A DNA stretch of 64,000 nucleotides from G965216255 sp965216255 (GCA_965216255.1 OZ244148.1:1426001-1490000), one strand, 5' to 3'. Shown: positions 20,601-30,214, counted from the first letter of the stretch. A program made the numbers and translations. Notes: generated by a model not told the origin, from the letters alone.

Positions 20601-23600
20601 CCTGGCACCCGGCGCAAAAACGAGCGTGTTTGAAACCCCTTCATAGTCCTCCCCAGCCGTGGCGCTACCGTCGCTGCTGGCTGCGTCTACCACCACCTGG
20701 AGGCCACTGGCCTCACTCAGCGTCATAACAAAAACCGCATCACTGCCCTCCGTCACGGCCACCGCATCCGCAATCGACAACGAAGGAGGCGCATCATTGT
20801 CCGCTATCGTCCCCCCGGCCACGGTGCCTCCCAAGACGGCGTTCTCCACGTCCGACAGCGCGAGGGCAAACGTCTCCTCGTCTGCCTCGTGCAGCGGGTC
20901 ATCCCGCGTGGCAACCGTTATTGTCGTATCTCTCTTGCCGGGCGGGATGATAAGAGTCTCTTGCGTGTGGGCCGTAAAATCTGCACCTCCTATTGCCGTA
21001 CCATCCACGGTCTGATACCGCACCATCACTTCCAGGCCGCTTTCTGCATTCAGCGAGACGGTAAATACTGCATCATCCCCTTCCGTTACCGTCTCTGCAT
21101 CCAATACGGTTAATACAGGCATGGCATCGTTGTCCAGAATCGTACCGCTTCCGACAGAAGCTCCGAGCGTGGCATTCTCGGGCACCGAAATTACCAAGTC
21201 GAACCGCTCCTCAAGCTCTTCGTCAATCTCGTCCTCCAGCGTGACCACGGTAATCGTCGTATCCCTCTTGCCTGGCGGAATCACGAGCGTGCCGGTCGCG
21301 CTCGTATAATCCGAACCAGCCTCCGCCGTCCCATCCGAAGTCTCGTACTGTAGCGTGACATCAGCACCGCTTTCCGCACTTAGTCGCACGCCAAATACGG
21401 CATCCCCTCCCTCTTCCACCGCCTCGGCAGCAACAATACTAATCGCCGGCTTGCCGTCATTGTCCGCAATGCTTCCTATCGCTTCGGAAGCGCCCAGCAC
21501 GGCATCGGTGGGCGCAGACAGCGTCAGCGTTACGGTCTCATGGTCCACCTCGTCCAGATCGTCATCTATAGTGGTGACGGTAACCGTGGTATCCGTCTTT
21601 CCCGGCGGAATCACCAGCGTGCCACTGGTGGCTTCGTAATCTGCTCCCGCCGCTGCTGTCCCGTCCGAGGTTGCATAATGTACTTCAAGCGGCAGCTCGC
21701 TTACGGGAGCTACCGTCACGGCAAACACAAGCGGTTCCCCCTCCACTACGACCGCGGCAGCCGCCACGTCTACTGATGGCGCCTCGTCATTGTCCTCGAT
21801 GGTTCCCGTAGCCTCGGCATCTCCGAACGTGGCATCCTGCGGAGCCGCGAAGAGCGTAACCAGGAAATCCTCTTCCGGCTCGTAATTTCCGTCATCTATC
21901 GTGGCCACGGCAATCGTCGTGTCCGTCTTCCCCGGCGGAATCACCAGCGTGCGGGTCAGAGCCATATAGTCATTACCAGCCTTCGCCGTGCCATCCGAGG
22001 TCACATAGAGGACCGTGATCTGGCGTCCGCTCGCAGGAGTGACCTTTACGGGGAACGCCGACGGCTGCCCCTCTTCTGTCGGCGCGGCATCCGTAATGTC
22101 CACCCTCGGCGGTGCGTCATCATCCTCAATCGTGCCGGTGGCCTCTTCAACGTGCAGCTCCGCATTCTGCGGATCCGCGAGCCTCATCACAAAATCTTCC
22201 ACCGGCTCAGATATATTGTCCTCTCTCGTGGGAACGGAAATTGTTGTGTCCGTCTTCCCTGGTGGAATGCGCAGCGTGCCATCCGTGGCTGTGAAGTCCG
22301 CTCCTGCCACGGCCGATCCGTTCGCTGTCGCATAGGATACCGAGACCTGGGAAGCGCTGGCTGTACTTAGTGTCACACTGAACACCGCTCGGTCTCCCTC
22401 TTCCACTCTCGTAGGGGCAACGGCTACTATCGGCCCGCTGTCATTGTCCTCAATCGTCCCCACTGCCTCGAAATCCGTCAGCGTCGCATTTAGCGCACCC
22501 GAGAGCATGACCGTAAACATCTCCGCCGTCTCGTCAATGTCGTCATCTATGGTAGCTACGGCAATGGTTGTATCCCCCTTGCCCGGTGGAATGACGAGCG
22601 TTCCTGTCGTAGCTACGTAGTCCGTGCCCGACTGCGCCGTTCCGCCGCGGGTAGCGTAGAGCACGGTGACTTCCTTCGCGCTGGCGGCGCTAAGCTTCAC
22701 GGCAAACTCGGCAGCGCTGCCTTCTTCCGCGTCGTCATCCACTATGCTGATCGTAGGCGCAGCGTCATTGTCCTCGATGGTAATGACGGCATCGCCCACC
22801 GCGACATCCCCCGTTGCGCTTCCGGATATGGCGAACGACTCGTCTGGTTCATCCGACGAATCGTCCTGCACCTCCACCCAGAAAGAGGTGGAGGTACTGC
22901 TACTCCCGGCAGCGATGGTCACACTAGCATCTGTTTGCGCCGAATAATCGCCGCTTGTGGCGGTAATGCCCGCTGCCGATAGCTCTACCTCTGTTTCGGA
23001 GGATGCCTGCCCCGTTTCCATCGTTGCGGTAACGGTTAGCGTCGTCCTTCCACTGCCTTCGCCGAGCGTATTTGGACTGGCGCTTAGCAGGATCCCGGAA
23101 TCCGACACGTTCTTCACCACTATGATCAACCAACCACTTTCCGGAACCAAGCCTTCTCCTGAAATAGCCACGTCGTAGCGAAAACGCTGTTCCGCCTGCA
23201 CTAGGCCGGGAACCTTAAACACAAGCTTCTCCGTGGCCGTCTCCGATTCGCCTCCGACGCGCGCAATAGCCTCCTCCGATCCGCTCCATGTCCAGACGAT
23301 TTCGGATCTCGGAAGCGGACCGACCAGATCATATACGTCGCAGAATAACTCAAAATCATCCTCTCCTTCATCCACTCGGATGGTGCCAAGGATGTCCACG
23401 TGCGATACCTCATCACCCGGGCATTGTAGATACAACGTCGTATGACGCTTCGCCGTTACCTCTACTTCATTGGTCACGGTTACGCCGCCCCCTGTTACGG
23501 CTATCGTATACGTAAACGTTTGTGGCAGATTCCTATGGTCGCGGCGATCAAAGACGAAGTCAGGCCTTAGCGCGGCCACATCGCTAAGCAAGTCCGTGGA

Positions 23601-26408
23601 TGCGCCCGTCCAGGAGTATTCGAACGGCTGGTCTGGCTCCACTATGCAATCGAACGTAATGCGTGTTACTTCCTCCAGCGTAAAGAAGGAATAGGGACTT
23701 CCCGGGCAAGTCACGTTCTGCGGGGCGGTATCTTCGTCGACTATCGTCCCCGTGGCTTCGCCTTCCCTAATGGTCGCACCCACCGGACTGGACAAAAGAA
23801 ACGTAAAGTCTTCTAATACCTCAGCGAGGTCGTCATCAATAATCGGTACAAGAATGGTCGTATCCTTTCGCCCCGGTCGAATGGTCAGATCCCCGCTAGT
23901 CTCTTCATAGTCCACATCCGCCGTGGCGGTCCCGGCGCCCGTGGCATAATGCAGGCTAACGGGGGACACGTTCGCGGCGCTCATGGATATGATAAATTCG
24001 GCCGGCCCTTCTTCTTCCCTAACCCTTACATCCTTCACGCTCAGTTCAGCCTTATCGCTGTCAACAATGGTCCCCGTGGCTGACACTTCGCCGTTTTCAG
24101 TGTCTATGACTCCGTTCTGGGCGCTACCAATCCATGCGGTGAAGGTCTCGTCCATGCCTTCCACAAGGTCATCCCGTATGAGCCTGACCCGCACACTCCC
24201 TGTCAAAGACAGCGGCTCGATTCTGAACGCCTGGTTGCTAACGCCTTCGTAGTCTTCGCCTTCAAGCGCCGTGTCCCCCTCTTCCTCGGCTGTCCAGTAT
24301 CTGCCGAGGGTGGCAACGGCGCTGCGGTTACTTAGCGATATCTGGAATATAATTCTGCCGTCCACCTCTTCGGCGCTCGCGTCTTCAATGGAAATAGTGG
24401 GCATCGGGTCATCGTCAAAAATGGTCCCCGTAATCCGGTCACTACCAGCAATTTCTGCGCATTTTACATTGTGAATCTGTACCTCAAAATGCTCGGTTAG
24501 CTCAAAGACTTCGTCGTCGACTACCTCGATACTAATCGTAGCCTCGCTCCCTAGCGCAGGGATCCGCACGGTCCTATTCGAGCTTGTTCTAAAATCCGAG
24601 CCTTGCGTCGCCGTCCCATTTATCGTCGAGTAGTCGAAGCTCACCTCCCGGTCCGTAACAGGCGAAAGCGAAACATAGAATGTAATAGACTCGTCTTCGC
24701 CCTCCTTGGCGCTGGCGGGTGATATGGTCAGCTTCGGGATGGGCTCATCGTCAATGATTTCTCCCACGCCCGTGCCATCGGCTATCGAGGCGCCGACTGC
24801 ATTCGAGAGCGTGATCGTGAATACTTCGTCCCACTCGGCCACGTCGTCATCTTTTATTGAGATGACAATGCTGCCGCTTGTCTGCCCCACAGGAATCGTG
24901 ACCGTGCCGCTATCGGCGGTATAGTCCACATCCGCCGTCGCAGGCGCCTCATCCTTTCCAAGAATTGCTGCCCCGTCGCTCGTCGCGTAGTCCACCTGCA
25001 CGTCGGAGGTACGCGCACGGTCCATGCTCACCGTAAAGGTCATGGATCCGGCATCCTCGTCCGCTCGCTCGCTGGAAATGGAAATTCCCGGCTCCCCGTC
25101 ATCGTCCGTAATGGTAACGGTTGTCTGCGGATACGGTATTACAGGCGGGCGGAATGCTCCCATGAGATTGGACAGCTCGAGTACGAAGGTCTCGTCATCC
25201 TCATCCTCGCTATCATCGACAATGGGTATGTCCACACAGCTTATAACGCTGATCCCATCAGGAAACCAGTGCACTCCACTACGCAACTCGAAATCGGATC
25301 CAGTTAGGGCCGTGCCTTGCTCGGTAGTGTAGCTGACGCGGTTTTCATCGGGCCCATAAGAAAAGAACTTGGTAAATCCAACCCGCAAGAACCGTTCGTC
25401 CTCCCTTACGGTGCAGGTTCCAGGGCTACCATTCATCGGTGCGCAATTCAATTCCTGCTGGCTACAGAAGATATTCGGTGTCCAATCCTGCAAATCCAGC
25501 GGACCCGCGACCTCACCGAATTCTGCAAGCGGCCCCGGTGCCACGCTGGTAGCGCCAAGCTCTGAGGCTTTAGCCATCGGCAGACCAAGCCTCGTGCGGG
25601 CAGCCGCAGCCGCAAGCTCGGCCGCCGGCAAGGTATTTCTCGGCACACGGCCAGCGCGGAAAAGGTTAATCGGAACCGGCAAGAAAACAGGCGGCGCAGG
25701 ACGGGCCCTGAAGATATCTCGACGAATCTCCAGCCTACCGGCCCGTGTTCGCCCGCCGCCTTGCCGCGGCGACGGCCCTAGTGGCCCGCAAACGCCGTCT
25801 GGATACGTGGTTGGGGCCACGCTACACAAGGGCCCCGGAGCATGAATGGCCCTTCCGTCCAGCCGGCTGACCAGCATTCTTAAAGGACGCACCCACACGG
25901 TATCGGCCAACCCAACCCTGCGGCGCATCAAAGGCGCGCTGAGAGCGCCCATATGCGATCCCTGGATTCGCCTGCGACGCTCCGCGAACCCGGACTTTGA
26001 GGCACTGAGTGAAACGCCCCAATCTCGCTGTTCCGGGTAGGACAGGGACCACGGGTTTGCTGGTTCACTGAAGCGTGTGAATGTCGAGCGACTAGTGCCG
26101 AAGCCCGGCCTCCGAAGCCATGCTGCGTACGAAGTAAGATGTGGAATCCGGTCCCGTTGACCTTGCCTGGTCCCGGAAGTGCATGCTAGAACCGAGCCAT
26201 AGCCTCGTCCTGGCTGAACGGCGGCGCACGGTGGCAGCATGCTTTTAGGGAATGCATGGCCCGCCGCTTCACCCTGCGTCAGGTCCGCGCCGGCATGCGA
26301 GGACCCCTCCCGGCCGCCCCAATCTGAGGCAATGGCGGGTTTTACGTCACCAATTCCTGCCGCGCACAACAGCGCTGCGGCGGCAATGAGCACCAAGATT
26401 CTTCTCAC
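14619..26408 (-). CDS. Giant Calx-beta repeat adhesin with C-terminal autotransporter-like barrel
   Basis: A single uninterrupted frame of 3,929 residues (about 400 kDa). The GTG start at 26408 is chosen because a good signal peptide follows (MRRILVLIAAAALLCAAGIG...AIAS). Residues 30-330 are unassigned. From about 333 to 3503 I count 27 Calx-beta units of about 105 residues, with the pattern SIxDxxVxEGxGxAxFxVxLS...VxVxYATxDGTAxAGxDYxxxSGTLxFxPGxT...DDxxEPxETFxVxLS...GTIxDND. They are interrupted at about 897-1106 by a non-Calx stretch with two Ig/PKD-like pieces and several Cys. After a linker (PLAAVLEEW...) the last ~345 residues (about 3585-3929) form a beta barrel: SVWGRGAFTRFNGREG, GADYVVGRGWMIGVLGSHSRGTGTYG, VEMGLRRDGGDAETGYGVEVGGGVRY, ending in aromatic GLRW. 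Calx-beta folds bind calcium. Cell-surface adhesion by a type V-like route is inference. Units at about 1215-1850 share IPPGKTDTTI, suggesting recent duplication. Confidence 0.9.
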   Translation of the reverse strand: MRRILVLIAAAALLCAAGIGDVKPAIASDWGGREGSSHAGADLTQGEAAGHAFPKSMLPPCAAVQPGRGYGSVLACTSGTRQGQRDRIPHLTSYAAWLRRPGFGTSRSTFTRFSEPANPWSLSYPEQRDWGVSLSASKSGFAERRRRIQGSHMGALSAPLMRRRVGLADTVWVRPLRMLVSRLDGRAIHAPGPLCSVAPTTYPDGVCGPLGPSPRQGGGRTRAGRLEIRRDIFRARPAPPVFLPVPINLFRAGRVPRNTLPAAELAAAAARTRLGLPMAKASELGATSVAPGPLAEFGEVAGPLDLQDWTPNIFCSQQELNCAPMNGSPGTCTVREDERFLRVGFTKFFSYGPDENRVSYTTEQGTALTGSDFELRSGVHWFPDGISVISCVDIPIVDDSEDEDDETFVLELSNLMGAFRPPVIPYPQTTVTITDDDGEPGISISSERADEDAGSMTFTVSMDRARTSDVQVDYATSDGAAILGKDEAPATADVDYTADSGTVTIPVGQTSGSIVISIKDDDVAEWDEVFTITLSNAVGASIADGTGVGEIIDDEPIPKLTISPASAKEGEDESITFYVSLSPVTDREVSFDYSTINGTATQGSDFRTSSNRTVRIPALGSEATISIEVVDDEVFELTEHFEVQIHNVKCAEIAGSDRITGTIFDDDPMPTISIEDASAEEVDGRIIFQISLSNRSAVATLGRYWTAEEEGDTALEGEDYEGVSNQAFRIEPLSLTGSVRVRLIRDDLVEGMDETFTAWIGSAQNGVIDTENGEVSATGTIVDSDKAELSVKDVRVREEEGPAEFIISMSAANVSPVSLHYATGAGTATADVDYEETSGDLTIRPGRKDTTILVPIIDDDLAEVLEDFTFLLSSPVGATIREGEATGTIVDEDTAPQNVTCPGSPYSFFTLEEVTRITFDCIVEPDQPFEYSWTGASTDLLSDVAALRPDFVFDRRDHRNLPQTFTYTIAVTGGGVTVTNEVEVTAKRHTTLYLQCPGDEVSHVDILGTIRVDEGEDDFELFCDVYDLVGPLPRSEIVWTWSGSEEAIARVGGESETATEKLVFKVPGLVQAEQRFRYDVAISGEGLVPESGWLIIVVKNVSDSGILLSASPNTLGEGSGRTTLTVTATMETGQASSETEVELSAAGITATSGDYSAQTDASVTIAAGSSSTSTSFWVEVQDDSSDEPDESFAISGSATGDVAVGDAVITIEDNDAAPTISIVDDDAEEGSAAEFAVKLSAASAKEVTVLYATRGGTAQSGTDYVATTGTLVIPPGKGDTTIAVATIDDDIDETAEMFTVMLSGALNATLTDFEAVGTIEDNDSGPIVAVAPTRVEEGDRAVFSVTLSTASASQVSVSYATANGSAVAGADFTATDGTLRIPPGKTDTTISVPTREDNISEPVEDFVMRLADPQNAELHVEEATGTIEDDDAPPRVDITDAAPTEEGQPSAFPVKVTPASGRQITVLYVTSDGTAKAGNDYMALTRTLVIPPGKTDTTIAVATIDDGNYEPEEDFLVTLFAAPQDATFGDAEATGTIEDNDEAPSVDVAAAAVVVEGEPLVFAVTVAPVSELPLEVHYATSDGTAAAGADYEATSGTLVIPPGKTDTTVTVTTIDDDLDEVDHETVTLTLSAPTDAVLGASEAIGSIADNDGKPAISIVAAEAVEEGGDAVFGVRLSAESGADVTLQYETSDGTAEAGSDYTSATGTLVIPPGKRDTTITVVTLEDEIDEELEERFDLVISVPENATLGASVGSGTILDNDAMPVLTVLDAETVTEGDDAVFTVSLNAESGLEVMVRYQTVDGTAIGGADFTAHTQETLIIPPGKRDTTITVATRDDPLHEADEETFALALSDVENAVLGGTVAGGTIADNDAPPSLSIADAVAVTEGSDAVFVMTLSEASGLQVVVDAASSDGSATAGEDYEGVSNTLVFAPGAREAMLAIVTLDDVQDEDPVEDFVVTLSDATNAMLGDDVAVGMIVDNEAPALSIGDETINERAGTAVFTVTLNVESARTITLDYATEDGTAVAGEDYSETGGTLRFDAGDMEQQILVEILADDLDEADETFVVRLSDANNADIAVSEAVGTIVDDQPMLSIDDVAVIEGAGQAEFQVTMSASSEHAVTVDYTTKNGSAEAGSDYTEISGTLVFEAGQTEQPISVDILGDSIHEPTETFRVLLNSPSAASILDGEGSGTIEDDDDESLLQINDATVSEGAGEAVLVVRLNAAAEQVIRVDYATEDGTAEAGRDYEAASGTLTFEAGETVLLIDVPIVNDDLDEADESFVVRLTNAEHAALSDPEGVVTIADNQPMLYVNGVVVGEEVGEAVFEVTLSAPSVHPVTVDYATEDGSAEAGLDYTEISGTLVFVPDQTVLQIKVAIADDRLLEEEETFLVKLERSTSALISRAEATGRIVDNDGPALLLARDTEVFEHEAAAVLEVEMTSENQEEVRVRYATIDGTAVAGEDYLATEGELVFAPGQTRKRMEIELPEDDTVPEAPERFFVQLSDGTVEIGRAVAEVTIWDNDQPLEMSVGDAAPVAENGGRVTFTVSLNDTPGVEVQVRYATKDGTATAGDDYDHKDGSLVFPPGERVQRVDVAVLDDAIDEPNETFSLVLSDVQGAEIVDATGRGTILDNEGAATLSIAERVIVEETAGSVSVLVALRPASGQEVTVQYLTSDGTATSGADYEAASSTLSIPAGTQGAAIEITILDDALVERDETFSVALLDAANAVLASNSAEVTIVSDDVPEISINDVAVPEHNDARFTVSLNAVSHEAVTVNYSSVDGTAIHGADYYGPAGILTIGAGQLSGYIDVTVIEDGLSEPSETFAIVLSGETNAVLGDGEGQGTILDNDVYNLSIDNVVVAESGGMAVFTVSLDYRNTDQEVLVEYVTVDGTAASGMDYEGVSGTLVFPMAVQRRTIEVPILDDTEHEADEMFTMFLSRAQHAVLLNRTGTGTIRDDDLRKLSVSDVRVAEDVGVAAFNVWLDGVSLKPIEVQFGTSGRTAIEGADYVGRQGTVTFALGETSKDIEIVIVDDEINEHEETFAVMLAGVQQAELVSSEAVGTIVDNDAEPVVSLTRNVRVGEGAGNAEFTAMLSGESAWNVTVDFETTDGTAKSGLDYGEKSGTLTFPAGALMGSIMVPILDDEEDEPNETFAVHLVVATQAGLGAREALGIIEDDDAAPVLEINNVTVPESAGSAWFTVRLGRPSAYEVRVDYVTADETAVAGADYTAVSGTLVYATGVLEQRIEVPILADNLDEEDVETFLVRLSSAVHAEIGAPEGRGSITDTDEPIALSIHDVTVSEAGESAVFVVTMNRPSGRVVSVRFSSSDDTAEAGSDYTSSNGIMTFEPGSSTGAITVAILDDVMDEEDEERFMVTLRAPVNARIAQAVGIGTILDDEGVPGLRIEDVVVAENGGAARFRVVLTEPSGLLISVRYRTVDGSAEAGSDYVAQAGGITFAPGAVESWIAVPLLRDGHDGREETFTVRLESAAHAHIADGLATGTIMEKWSPLAAVLEEWVARFTRTAAVDVVEALTERMRWENAAPQCTPMASREMAVLRYADRFSPPSAAELLSGCAMALRLDTDRGKMSVWGRGAFTRFNGREGALRLGGDVATSTVGADYVVGRGWMIGVLGSHSRGTGTYGAYEFEGQAASRLTGLYPYVRYSAEGISAWGVAGYGRGMAELDEAEEISLGSLLGALGARGPVARAGRAELSYMADALKVRTNGSEALSVQVSRLRAGLEGALVLGHGLRPYVEMGLRRDGGDAETGYGVEVGGGVRYGGGQLRAEVNSRGLVAHAAEGFTEWGLAGSLRYGAQDGLGPTAALVPAWGRAHAGGITSLWRHDTVADAASGSASDGRMELEVGYGVPSWRGVARPLLAITLRELGRDYRMGYAVQLPNSLSLSASAIARENSTPYRPVAYGISVHAGLRW

Positions 26409-27703
26409 GGAAACCCGAAAACCTACGTTATCGGCGGTTTCACCCGGTAGCCTCCCTGAGAAATGCTGGCGCTAGACGCCCAGAATGCGGGAGGCAAGAT
26501 CGACCACAATGTACGCCATTTGCACTCGCCCTGCGGGCTCACTGCCTCCATAAACTCCACGCTCCTACGGAGAGCCGGGGCAAATCCAAGTTGATTGCGT
26601 CTGCGACTACACTCTCGCCCGTGGTGGCGTGTGATAGCACGGAGCCCAGTGGTAATGCAAGAATGGCCCAGACGTCCGACGATCGCACGATTCCCGGCGC
26701 ACACCCTGCAGCGCAACCATAGGGCACCCCCACCTCTACTTGAAATCCGGCTCGCTGCGGCCATGAGCGTTGCGGAGCGTACCTGCATGCGGAACTGCAC
26801 AGCCAGATGACCAGGCAACATGACAGGGAGGCGAGATCGTTCTTCACGTGCGGTGCGCTCCTGTGCACCGCACGTAGTACAACCTTATCTCACGAATTGC
26901 CCGAATGCCCCTGGTCACGGAACTATCGCCCGGGCGGCGCAGGCCGTGATTTCGAGTCATCCGTGCATAGCTTCGGAAGCGAACCACCAAGAGACCACAA
27001 ACGCAGGACGATCCTAGTAAAGCGTCGGCCGCAGAGGCGTATTTCCTGGACGCTACCTGGCGGCCTTTTGTATTCCTGTTTCCGGCTTGCCGACGTGCGG
27101 GAACGTGCCCTGCATCCCACGAGGCCGGTACCATGCTTGCGAGCATTCCACTCGAATACCGTGCCCGATCTGTTTCATCAAGAACGCCAGGTTACGGATC
27201 AAACCGCGCACACACTTTCCTTGGCAGCCGGATTCGGCCTGCTGACTATTCTGGCCACACATCAAACCTTTCTCCAGGAAATCCATGATGCGGCGTAGCT
27301 GCCGTGACCTGCACCCCAAGCGAAAGTCTCACTCGTTGCCTTGGGTTGCTACGACACCTGAGCCTGCCTCGCAAGCACCACCACGCGCTGTGCCGAAGCC
27401 AGCGGACCCTGGCACCCGTCTCTCGTGGCGCCAATTCAACGTGCCGCGCCTGGCCGCGTCACCCATCGGTCCTAGCGGAACTTTGTCATTTCCGACCTCA
27501 GATTGGGGCTGGGTACTACCAATTCCAGCGTATTTGGCACCAATCTGCAAGAATCGACGAAATTAGACATGGTGTGTATACATGTTATTTATGCTGTACG
27601 GCTCGCAATGCCCAATGTAGTGCTTTTTGCGTGGTATTCATCGTGGCTGCACATTACCCGCGGCGCCTTGCTTTAACCTGACTCATCACCTGTATACAGC
27701 TCA
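26409..27703. other. Gene-free region upstream of the giant gene
   Basis: About 1.3 kb. Open frames are short, overlap on both strands and carry no motif I know. The part nearest 26408 must include the promoter of the giant gene. The right part (after about 27540) is AT-richer and borders a broken IS1634-type element. I see no RNA gene. Confidence 0.45.
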
Positions 27704-29330
27704 ATGTACATCCGATAGCGGAGTCATAAGCTCAAAAACGGCAAGCGGCAACTCGGATACGGCCTGCTCGAAAACCGGCGAGTCATGGGCATGCCCAAGC
27801 AGAAGAGGATCCTTAACCTCGGACAAGACTTCGATATTCCAGAGGCCGACTGGCCTGTGCCGACCAATCGGGTGGCAGCTACGATGCGTGGGCAGCAAAT
27901 GCTGCCGCCGGAAGATGAAAAGCTGGTGCGCACGACAGCCGAGATCGTCCGCCGCCTGCGCGAGAAGGGTTACGATGTGGACGCCGGGCGCCACGAGCGT
28001 GACGCCATCATTACCGATGCAGTGCATCATACGGATGCGCGCACGGTCGGGGGCGAGCGCGTATGTCTGCAAGCCTTGAAGCAACTCGGCTTTGCGGCGC
28101 TGTTGCGCAGTATGGGCATGCCAGAAAAGGATATTCGCATGGCGCTCGTGGTTGGGCGCATGATGGCACCCGGGAGTGAAGCCCATACGCAGCGCTGGAT
28201 GAAGGACGCCTCCGCAATTTTGGAACTGGTGGACCTGGAGGTGCCGTGCGAAAGCACGCTGTATCGGGCCGGCGATCGGCTTTATGCGCTGCGCGATGCT
28301 GCACGGGCTATATGACAACGCGAAACAGTTACTTGGCTTTAGCGAAACGCTCCTTCTTTTCGTGCTGACCAACACCTTCTACACCGCTCGCAAGAAAGGT
28401 GTGCTCCTGGAGTATGGACGCAGCAAGCAAAAACGATCGAACAGCCCGCTGGTGACGTTAGCCTTAACGCTGGACGCGTCCGGATTTGTGCGTAGCGCGC
28501 GCATCCTTCCCGGCAATGCCAGCGAACCCAAGACGCTGCAGAAAGCTGTGGAACAACTGAGCAGCGCTCGGGTGAGCGTAATCATGGACGCGGGCATTGC
28601 CACCCGTGCCAATCTGCTGTTTTTAAAGGAAAAAGGTCTGGATTGGATTTGTGTGCAGCGCAGCAAGACGCCGCCCACACCAGAGGATACGCCCGATGAG
28701 TGCTGCAACAGCGGCATCGCCATCAAAGTCTGGCGCATGGCAGACAAGGATGAAGAGGCGCGATACTACCTGCAAAGTGCGGCGCAAGAGCACCGGTGAC
28801 AGCATACTGGGCGCCAGGCGTGCAAAATTCGAAGCCGCACTCACGAAACTGCAAGAGGGGCCCCTGAAGCCGCGCTGCGTCAAGGACTATGGCAAGGTAG
28901 GGCGCAGGCTCGCTCGTGAGATCGAAAAACACAAGCATGTCGCCTACCAGTATACCATTGAGGTCGAGCGAAAAAAGGACAGTACACTGACCGAGGCGGT
29001 GACGTTTACGCACAAGGCCGCGTTTAAGCAGAAAACGCAGGCGGCTACGTCTTGCGTACCAGTCACACGGACTGGGCCGTCTCAAGGGTCGCCCGCACCT
29101 ACTGGCAGCTGGCAGACATTGAGCGTACGTTTCGGACGTTAAAGTCAGAACTAGGAATGCGTCCCATATACCACAGCCGGGATACACGCATTGAGACGCA
29201 TATCTTCCTTTCGGTGTTGGCTTATCACGCAGTACACCTTATTGGCACGCAGCTCCATGCAGTACCACATCCACAGCAATTGGGCTACGCTGCAGTTTGA
29301 GCTCAACCAGTGGCAGCGCATCACCAGTTG
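27704..29330 (+). pseudogene. IS1634/IS4-like DDE transposase, broken by a nonsense codon and frameshifts
   Basis: ATG 27704 starts MYIR, then TAG (27716-27718), then HKLKNGKRQLGYGLLENRRVMGMPKQKRILNLGQDFDIPEADWP in the same frame. The core follows after a small frameshift at about 28305: AKQLLGFSETLLLFVLTNTFYTARKKGVLLEYGRSKQKRSNSPLVTLALTLDASGF, then SVIMDAGIATRANLLFLKEKGLDWI (second Asp) and, after further shifts near 28790 and 29040, VLRTSHTDWAVSRVARTYWQLADIERTFRTLKSELGMRPIYH (Glu block). These are the conserved blocks of IS1634-type transposases. The element cannot move by itself. Its ends were not located. Confidence 0.82.
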
Positions 29331-29597
29331 ATCAACGTCAATAGTAAAGGGCGTCGACGACAATTAAGATTTGGTTAAGAAGGAAGGCCGAGTTCAGTTT
29401 TTTGACCCCGGCCGGCACGGGTAACGACCGGAGGGACGCATGGCCCCTGGAAACGGCTGCGTTCGCGTAAGGCCGGGACTGCATGAGTTGCTCCCGCCCG
29501 CCGAACAGGTCAGCGGTCTGCACGCGGCATGTGGCAGGACCGCGTCTGTCCTGGAGCCTATGGCGGGTCAGCAGTAGCTATGAACGCGAGGACGGCG
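29331..29597. other. Short gene-free spacer between IS remnants
   Basis: About 270 bases between the IS1634-like remnant and the IS21 helper remnant. Probably old element ends; no gene or clear inverted repeat seen. Confidence 0.35.
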
Positions 29598-30118
29598 TCA
29601 GGACGGCAAGGCTTCTGCGGGAGCGGACTCTGCTTGATGATCGGCCTCCTGGCGCCTCTTAGAGACCCCCAGCCGATAGCTGAGCAGGTTCAGCTCCAGA
29701 ATCACGCTGTGATGTACCAGCCGGTCTATGGCCGCTGCCGTGGTCATCGGATCCTTGAAGATGCGCTCCCACTGCGAAAACGCCAGATTGCTCGTCAGTA
29801 GAACGCTGCCCCGTTCGTAGCGCTGCGACAAAAGTAGGAACAGCACCTCCGTCTCCTGCCGGCTGTGCTGGACGTACCCTATGTCACGGGTGGTGAGCGC
29901 CTGGTAGCGCGAGAGCCGCTTCAGGAGCTGTGGCAGGCGCAGCTCCCGTTTGGCCCTGAGCATCTCCTGCACGAGCGTGCTGCAATGGTATTCGCGACGC
30001 CGCTGGAAGATCAGTTCGCGGCCCAGGGCACACAACAGGTGCGTCTTGCCACTGCCGGGAGGCCCAAAGGCCAGAACGTTCTGCCGGCTCTCCAAGAAGC
30101 CTCCCTCCAAGAGCACGC
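29598..30118 (-). pseudogene. istB: IS21 helper ATPase IstB, N-terminally truncated
   Basis: About 173 residues of an AAA+ IstB remain: LEGGFLESRQNVLAFGPPGSGKTHLLCALG (Walker A), TTRDIGYVQHSRQETEVLFLLLSQRYERGSVLLTSNLAFSQWERIF (sensor region), DPMTTAAAIDRLVHHSVILELNLLSYR. The Walker B, normally LVIDDIGYV, reads LTTRDIGYV, so one acidic residue is lost. The first ~80 residues are missing because the IS256 element at 30119 cuts the gene; the open frame seems longer only because it runs into the IS256 terminal repeat. No istA is present. Confidence 0.85.
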
Positions 30119-30214
30119 GAGAAACTGTCATATCTTGGGTCTGCAGAATGCCGCGGCGTATCTTTGTGGAGTACCCATCAATCGCTCTAGACGGGCATAT
30201 CCGGACTACAGCGT

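Noticed and set aside
14900..25500. Many plus-strand open frames, and repeat periodicity suggesting CRISPR or tandem non-coding repeats
   Set aside because: They are antisense shadows of the giant Calx-beta gene. The about 315-base period is the protein domain period, units are diverged, and there are no short identical repeats with unique spacers.
26423..27298. Possible small genes upstream of the giant gene
   Set aside because: Several overlapping frames on both strands with no consistent coding signal.
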